Positions 14,221 to 17,207 of a stretch of DNA of 17,207 bases are shown piece by piece. Positions within the stretch are counted from its first letter, which is position 1. The number at the start of each line of letters is the position of its first letter. The notes under the pieces are model-generated. The model saw only the letters and a program-made list of their open reading frames with translations. It was not told the origin of the DNA and did not search any database. The DNA is from UBA1146 sp963854815 (GTDB lineage: Bacteria > Planctomycetota > UBA8108 > UBA1146): the NCBI GenBank assembly GCA_963854815.1, contig CAWLAN010000055.1:1-17207 (forward strand), written 5' to 3'. The translations under genes and the position numbers were made by a program.

Positions 14221-15824
14221 TTCTTCCTGTCGTCTCGAGGTTCGTCTTCCTTCTCATCACGGTGTTCAGCATTAGTGGTGGGGCCGAGGCGATAGAAATT
14301 CTGGTTCCACAGGACGTGCCGACGATTCAACAAGCGATCACCATTGCCAATGATGGGGATGAAATCATCGTTTCCGCCGGAATCTGGAACGAAGCCATCG
14401 ATTTTTCTGGTAAGAACATCGTGATTCGTTCGCAAGAGGGACCAGAGAAGACTCGAATCGAGGGGACTCTCGATGCTCCTGTGGTGACGTTTCAGTCCGG
14501 TGAGACGAATCTTGCGAGGCTGGAAGGATTCAGGATCAGTGGTGGTGGTGGCAGCGGGAATTCCGGTTCTCAATTAGGGGGCGGAATCTACATCTCCGGA
14601 GCTTCTCCCTGCATACGCGATTGCATCATCGAAGAGAACCAGGCTTCAGTCGGAGGCGGAGTCTTCATCGATGCCGGGCTCTCCCAGCCGGTAGTTCTCG
14701 AAGAGGTTCAGATCCTGTCGAACCTCGCCCTCAATTCAGGAGGAGGCCTGGGAATCGTCGGAGTCGGTTCCGGTGTAACTCTCGTCAATTGCCTCATTCA
14801 GGGAAATCAATCCGAAACCGTTGCGGGAGCCATCTATTGCGAAGCAAGTTCTGTGCAACTGCAATCGTGCCAGGTCAAGCAGAACAGCGCAGAGATGCTC
14901 GTTGGTGGCGTCTGGTTGTATCTCAATAGCGAGGGAGATTTCTTTGATTGCGAGTTCTCCTCGAACAGTTCCCTGATCGTCGGTGGAGCCGTGGTGGTGT
15001 CCGATTTCTCTCGCTTGACGATGGAGCGCTGTTTTCTACTCGATAACTGCGGGGGAGTCAGCGGCGGAGGATTGCTGTTGGATGTGGGAGACGACCAACT
15101 GCTCCAGACGATTCGATCGTGCGTTTTCCTGGGCAATCTTGCCTCGGGAACCGGTGCTGATGTGGTGATCAGTTTCAATCAGGTGAGCGTCTTGATGGAA
15201 CGCTGTACTTTCGGGCCTCCAGCTGCCGGTTCCGCCTCGAATATCCGGGTCAATAACAATTACCCGCAAGTACTGCTGCTCGATTCTTGCATCGTCCAGG
15301 GGGGAGGAGTCCCGAGCATCGATGCTGAGCCTGGATCGACGCTGGGTTATTACAGTTGTATCGAGGGTCTCACATCGACCGGCATCGATTTCCTCGATTG
15401 CATCGACGAGGATCCACTGTTCGTGAACCCGGCTGCCGGAATCCTGACTCTGCAAGTCGGCTCTCCTTGTATCGATAGTGGCAACCCTGCTCTTCCCCTT
15501 GATCCCGACGGATCGGCGCCCGATATGGGGGCACTCCCGGTTGTCCAGTTGGGTGAATTCCGACGAGGGGATGTGGATGGAAGTGGTTCTTCGAACCTGG
15601 GAGATGCCATCCAGATTCTCGTGATGCTCTTTGTCTCAGGTAGCGCCACCATCGATTGTCTGGATGCAGGAGACTGCAACGATGACGGGATTCTGAACAT
15701 CTCGGATGCAGTGACGTTACTCGATACTCTGTTCGTATCGGGTGAGCCGTTGCCAGTACCATTCGAGGAGTGTGGTGCGGATCCGACCTCAGATGCTCTC
15801 GATTGCGCCATCTTCTGTCCCTGA
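14217..15824 (+). CDS. Secreted right-handed parallel beta-helix protein with dockerin-like C-terminus
   Basis: A 535-residue exported protein. Start ATG 14217 gives a clean signal peptide with likely cleavage after GGAEA (about residue 25). A TTG at 14181 would add 12 charged residues ahead of it and is less likely. Residues about 27-85 carry the opening signature of pectin-lyase-fold proteins: VPTIQQAITIANDGDEIIV, the GIWNE turn, GKNIVIRS and TRIEG. Repeated short coils rich in Gly, Asn, Ser and Cys follow to about residue 440 (SGGGGSGNSGS, GGGIYISGASPC, GGGVFID, NSGGGLGI), each with a strand-turn rhythm typical of a beta-solenoid. The dockerin-like module begins at 448. No catalytic residues of a polysaccharide lyase are recognisable, so it may be a binding or structural surface protein. 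Its 3' end overlaps folK on the opposite strand by 36 bases. Confidence 0.85.
   Translation: MILPVVSRFVFLLITVFSISGGAEAIEILVPQDVPTIQQAITIANDGDEIIVSAGIWNEAIDFSGKNIVIRSQEGPEKTRIEGTLDAPVVTFQSGETNLARLEGFRISGGGGSGNSGSQLGGGIYISGASPCIRDCIIEENQASVGGGVFIDAGLSQPVVLEEVQILSNLALNSGGGLGIVGVGSGVTLVNCLIQGNQSETVAGAIYCEASSVQLQSCQVKQNSAEMLVGGVWLYLNSEGDFFDCEFSSNSSLIVGGAVVVSDFSRLTMERCFLLDNCGGVSGGGLLLDVGDDQLLQTIRSCVFLGNLASGTGADVVISFNQVSVLMERCTFGPPAAGSASNIRVNNNYPQVLLLDSCIVQGGGVPSIDAEPGSTLGYYSCIEGLTSTGIDFLDCIDEDPLFVNPAAGILTLQVGSPCIDSGNPALPLDPDGSAPDMGALPVVQLGEFRRGDVDGSGSSNLGDAIQILVMLFVSGSATIDCLDAGDCNDDGILNISDAVTLLDTLFVSGEPLPVPFEECGADPTSDALDCAIFCP
15558..15821 (+). other. Dockerin-like tandem repeat module with Cys-rich terminus (beta-helix protein)
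   Basis: The first repeat, GDVDGSGSSNLGD, has Ser, Ser and Asn at positions that are Asp or Asn in the other two proteins, so its calcium site may be weak. The second, DCNDDGILNISD followed by AVTLLDTLF, is canonical. The end is CGADPTSDAL, then Cys and a final Cys-Pro at the stop, the same terminal signature as in both proteases. Confidence 0.78.
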
Positions 15825-16331
15825 AGCGGTACCGGAGCAGGCCACTGGTAGGAAGCCTTCCGGCGCTGATCCCAGCGATCGAGCCGTTTCATCGATGGTT
15901 GCTCCGGTGACGGGGAACCTCCATTCAGGAGCGATCAACGAGGCGGGAATCGCAGCGTGATGAAAGGTCTCGAGGGCGTCGTCTATCGGCAATTCTCCGA
16001 GTATCTGTAGATCCTCGTCAGCGAAGGCAAGGATATCCATGTCCATCGTCCGGGGGGAGTTGAGATCTTCCGATCGTCTGCGGCCGAGCAGATTCTCGAT
16101 GGAACGCAGCCCGTCTCTGAACTGTTCGAAGGGAGGCGGGTTTTCGATGATCAGTGCCTGGTTGAGGTAATCGGCAGTCTCCGGTGCGCCGACGGGGTGA
16201 CTCTGATAGACCGGTGATTTGGCGAGGACGGTGAATCTCTCTGCAAGTAGCTGAAGACCAGTCTGGAGATTTCTCTGGGCATCGATATTCGAACCGATCA
16301 GTAGCAGTGAGAAGCGGGCATCGGGTGTCAT
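15789..16331 (-). CDS. folK: 2-amino-4-hydroxy-6-hydroxymethyldihydropteridine diphosphokinase (HPPK)
   Basis: A 180-residue cytoplasmic enzyme that transfers diphosphate from ATP to 6-hydroxymethyl-7,8-dihydropterin, the step before dihydropteroate synthase in folate synthesis. Family motifs are in order: LLIGSNIDAQRNL (10-22), SPVYQSHPVGAPETADYLNQAL (39-60), GRRR (83-86) and the magnesium/ATP motif SPRTMDMDIL (92-101). The length is near the family norm of about 160, with a longer, low-complexity C-terminal tail. The ATG overlaps the folB stop by one base (TGATG at 16329-16333). The last 36 bases are antisense to the coding end of the beta-helix gene, so the tail region is constrained by two genes. 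The annotation is confident. Confidence 0.94.
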   Translation of the reverse strand: MTPDARFSLLLIGSNIDAQRNLQTGLQLLAERFTVLAKSPVYQSHPVGAPETADYLNQALIIENPPPFEQFRDGLRSIENLLGRRRSEDLNSPRTMDMDILAFADEDLQILGELPIDDALETFHHAAIPASLIAPEWRFPVTGATIDETARSLGSAPEGFLPVACSGTASGTEDGAIESI

Positions 16332-16711
16332 CAGGAACGAGTCCGGAAGATCTCGATACCGACGCTCCGAGAGAATCTGAGGGCCCCTGGTTTCTCGACC
16401 TTGACGCTGGTAGCGACTATGGCTGCATCTTCAAGGACAAGCGCCGAGATCTCCTCGACGAGCCGTTCCAGTAACATGCAGCGGGAATCCTCGACGTGTT
16501 CGATGATGTTCTTGGTCAAGGATCGATAATCAACCGCTTGCTCGATGTCATCGCTTCTGGCGGCTGCAGTGATATCGGTCCAGAGAGTGATATTGACCAC
16601 CACATCTTGACACCGATCTCGCTCGCGGTCATAGATTCCGATGATGGTCCTGACCACCAGGTCCTCGATCTGAATCCGGTCGCAGTGAGATAGATCGGGA
16701 GTCTCTCTCAC
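16331..16711 (-). CDS. folB: Dihydroneopterin aldolase / epimerase family protein
   Basis: A 126-residue protein of the FolB/FolX family, which cleaves 7,8-dihydroneopterin to 6-hydroxymethyldihydropterin (FolB) or epimerises dihydroneopterin compounds (FolX). Family features are VRTIIGIYDRERDRCQDV (20-37), DYRSLTKNIIEHVE (61-74, including the substrate-binding region), LLERLVEEI (80-88) and VKVEKPGALRF (103-113) with the expected catalytic Lys107. The KPGALRFSRSV stretch mixes FolB-like (KPGA) and FolX-like (ALRFADSV) character. Together with an FolM/PTR1-type reductase just upstream, this makes a monapterin-type role possible. FolK downstream favours FolB. The start is GTG at 16711, overlapping the SDR stop as GTGA (16708-16711). 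Confidence 0.88.
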   Translation of the reverse strand: MRETPDLSHCDRIQIEDLVVRTIIGIYDRERDRCQDVVVNITLWTDITAAARSDDIEQAVDYRSLTKNIIEHVEDSRCMLLERLVEEISALVLEDAAIVATSVKVEKPGALRFSRSVGIEIFRTRS

Positions 16712-17207
16712 GACAAGATCCTTCCACCATCGATCGGGAACACATGACCTGTCGTATGGTCCGCTTCTCCGATCAGGAAGACCAGTGCATCGAGCAGTTT
16801 ATTTACCGAGGGGTTTCCCCCGAGAAGTGAATCCTCGAGCGGTTCTCCCGCTTGTTGCTGAGCCATACCCTCCGGCGGAAGAATGGCGCCTGGAGAGATG
16901 GCATTGACGGTAATCTCCGGTGCCAGTTCAACCGCGAGCAAGCGAGTGAGATGGAGCAGCCCCGCCTTGGCGAGTCCATAGGTGAAGTACTGCGGATCGG
17001 CGATCTGAGCGCGCCAGTCGAGCATCTGGATCACCCGGCCCGATTCTCCGGGTGGCAGCTGGCGGGCGAACTCTCTGGCGAGAAGGAGCGGGGAGATGAC
17101 GTGAATCCGGTGATCCTTCTCCAGTTCGTCGGAATCGAGTTGTGCCAGTCGCATCGGGATGAAGCGAGAAGCGTTGTTGACCAGAACTTGTAGGGGTCCC
17201 AGTTGGC
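16708..17207 (-). CDS. Pteridine-reductase-type short-chain dehydrogenase (N-terminus beyond window)
   Basis: The frame is open to the window edge, and the Rossmann glycine motif lies outside it. The visible part begins QLGPLQVLVNNASRF, containing the NNAS motif of SDRs. The catalytic Ser of ordinary SDRs is replaced by Asp in VIQMLDWRA. Tyr of YGLAK follows 13 residues later and Lys 17 residues later, exactly the Asp-Tyr-Lys spacing of Leishmania PTR1 (181/194/198), which FolM shares in kind. LAVELAPEITVNAISPGAI and the closing GHVFPIDGGR are standard SDR segments. The protein should be an NADPH-dependent reductase of dihydropterins or dihydrofolate. It overlaps folB by GTGA and heads a set with folB and folK, supporting a pterin role. 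The internal ATG at 17154 is not the start, because the NNAS motif lies upstream of it. Confidence 0.8.
   Translation of the reverse strand, partial: QLGPLQVLVNNASRFIPMRLAQLDSDELEKDHRIHVISPLLLAREFARQLPPGESGRVIQMLDWRAQIADPQYFTYGLAKAGLLHLTRLLAVELAPEITVNAISPGAILPPEGMAQQQAGEPLEDSLLGGNPSVNKLLDALVFLIGEADHTTGHVFPIDGGRILS

Noticed and set aside
1..17207. CRISPR arrays, tRNA or rRNA genes, insertion sequences
   Set aside because: No regularly spaced repeats, cloverleaf or rRNA-like sequence, transposase motifs or terminal inverted repeats were seen.

Overview
The window looks like chromosomal DNA from a planctomycete-like member of the PVC superphylum, probably marine or environmental. Three points support this. 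Three secreted proteins share a two-repeat dockerin-like C-terminus with a cysteine-rich terminal tail, a style familiar from large planctomycete genomes. A TroABCD/YtgABCD-type metal ABC operon has DtxR-like domains fused to its permeases, as in chlamydial YtgCR. TTG start codons are common. The assignment is an inference from protein style, not from a marker gene. Genes are densely packed, with many 1-4 nt overlaps. No rRNA, tRNA, insertion sequence or CRISPR array was seen.

Layout. (1) 1-1879 (+): the C-terminal end of one D12-type DNA adenine methyltransferase, a second complete D12-type methyltransferase overlapping it by TTGA, and a small DUF423 membrane protein overlapping that one by TTGA. 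(2) 1880-2073: a leader with a promoter-like pair and two mutually exclusive stems. (3) 2074-8073 (+): two large tandem secreted proteins, each with a fungalysin-like propeptide, an HExxH-x14-E metalloprotease core, Ig-like and jelly-roll-like domains and a dockerin-like tail. (4) 8123-8985 (-): a 4HBT thioesterase and a HIT hydrolase. (5) 9161-9832 (+): a stand-alone DtxR/MntR-type regulator. Tail-to-tail with it is a (-) four-gene metal uptake operon, 13986-9829, in the order binding lipoprotein, ATPase, permease, permease. (6) 13987-14216: a divergent control region with a TTAGC-CACC-GCTAA palindrome. (7) 14217-15824 (+): a secreted parallel beta-helix protein with the same dockerin-like tail. 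(8) 15789-17207 (-): a pterin/folate operon of a pteridine-reductase-type SDR (partial), folB and folK.

How the genes work together. The binding lipoprotein, ATPase and two permeases should form one Mn/Zn/Fe importer. Both permeases carry DtxR-like cytoplasmic C-termini and a separate DtxR regulator converges on the operon, so the locus encodes three DtxR-derived modules. This is the most unusual system in the window. The palindrome next to a -10-like element upstream of the operon is a candidate operator. The two proteases and the beta-helix protein probably share one export or attachment route through their common C-terminus. The SDR-folB-folK set acts on dihydropterins.
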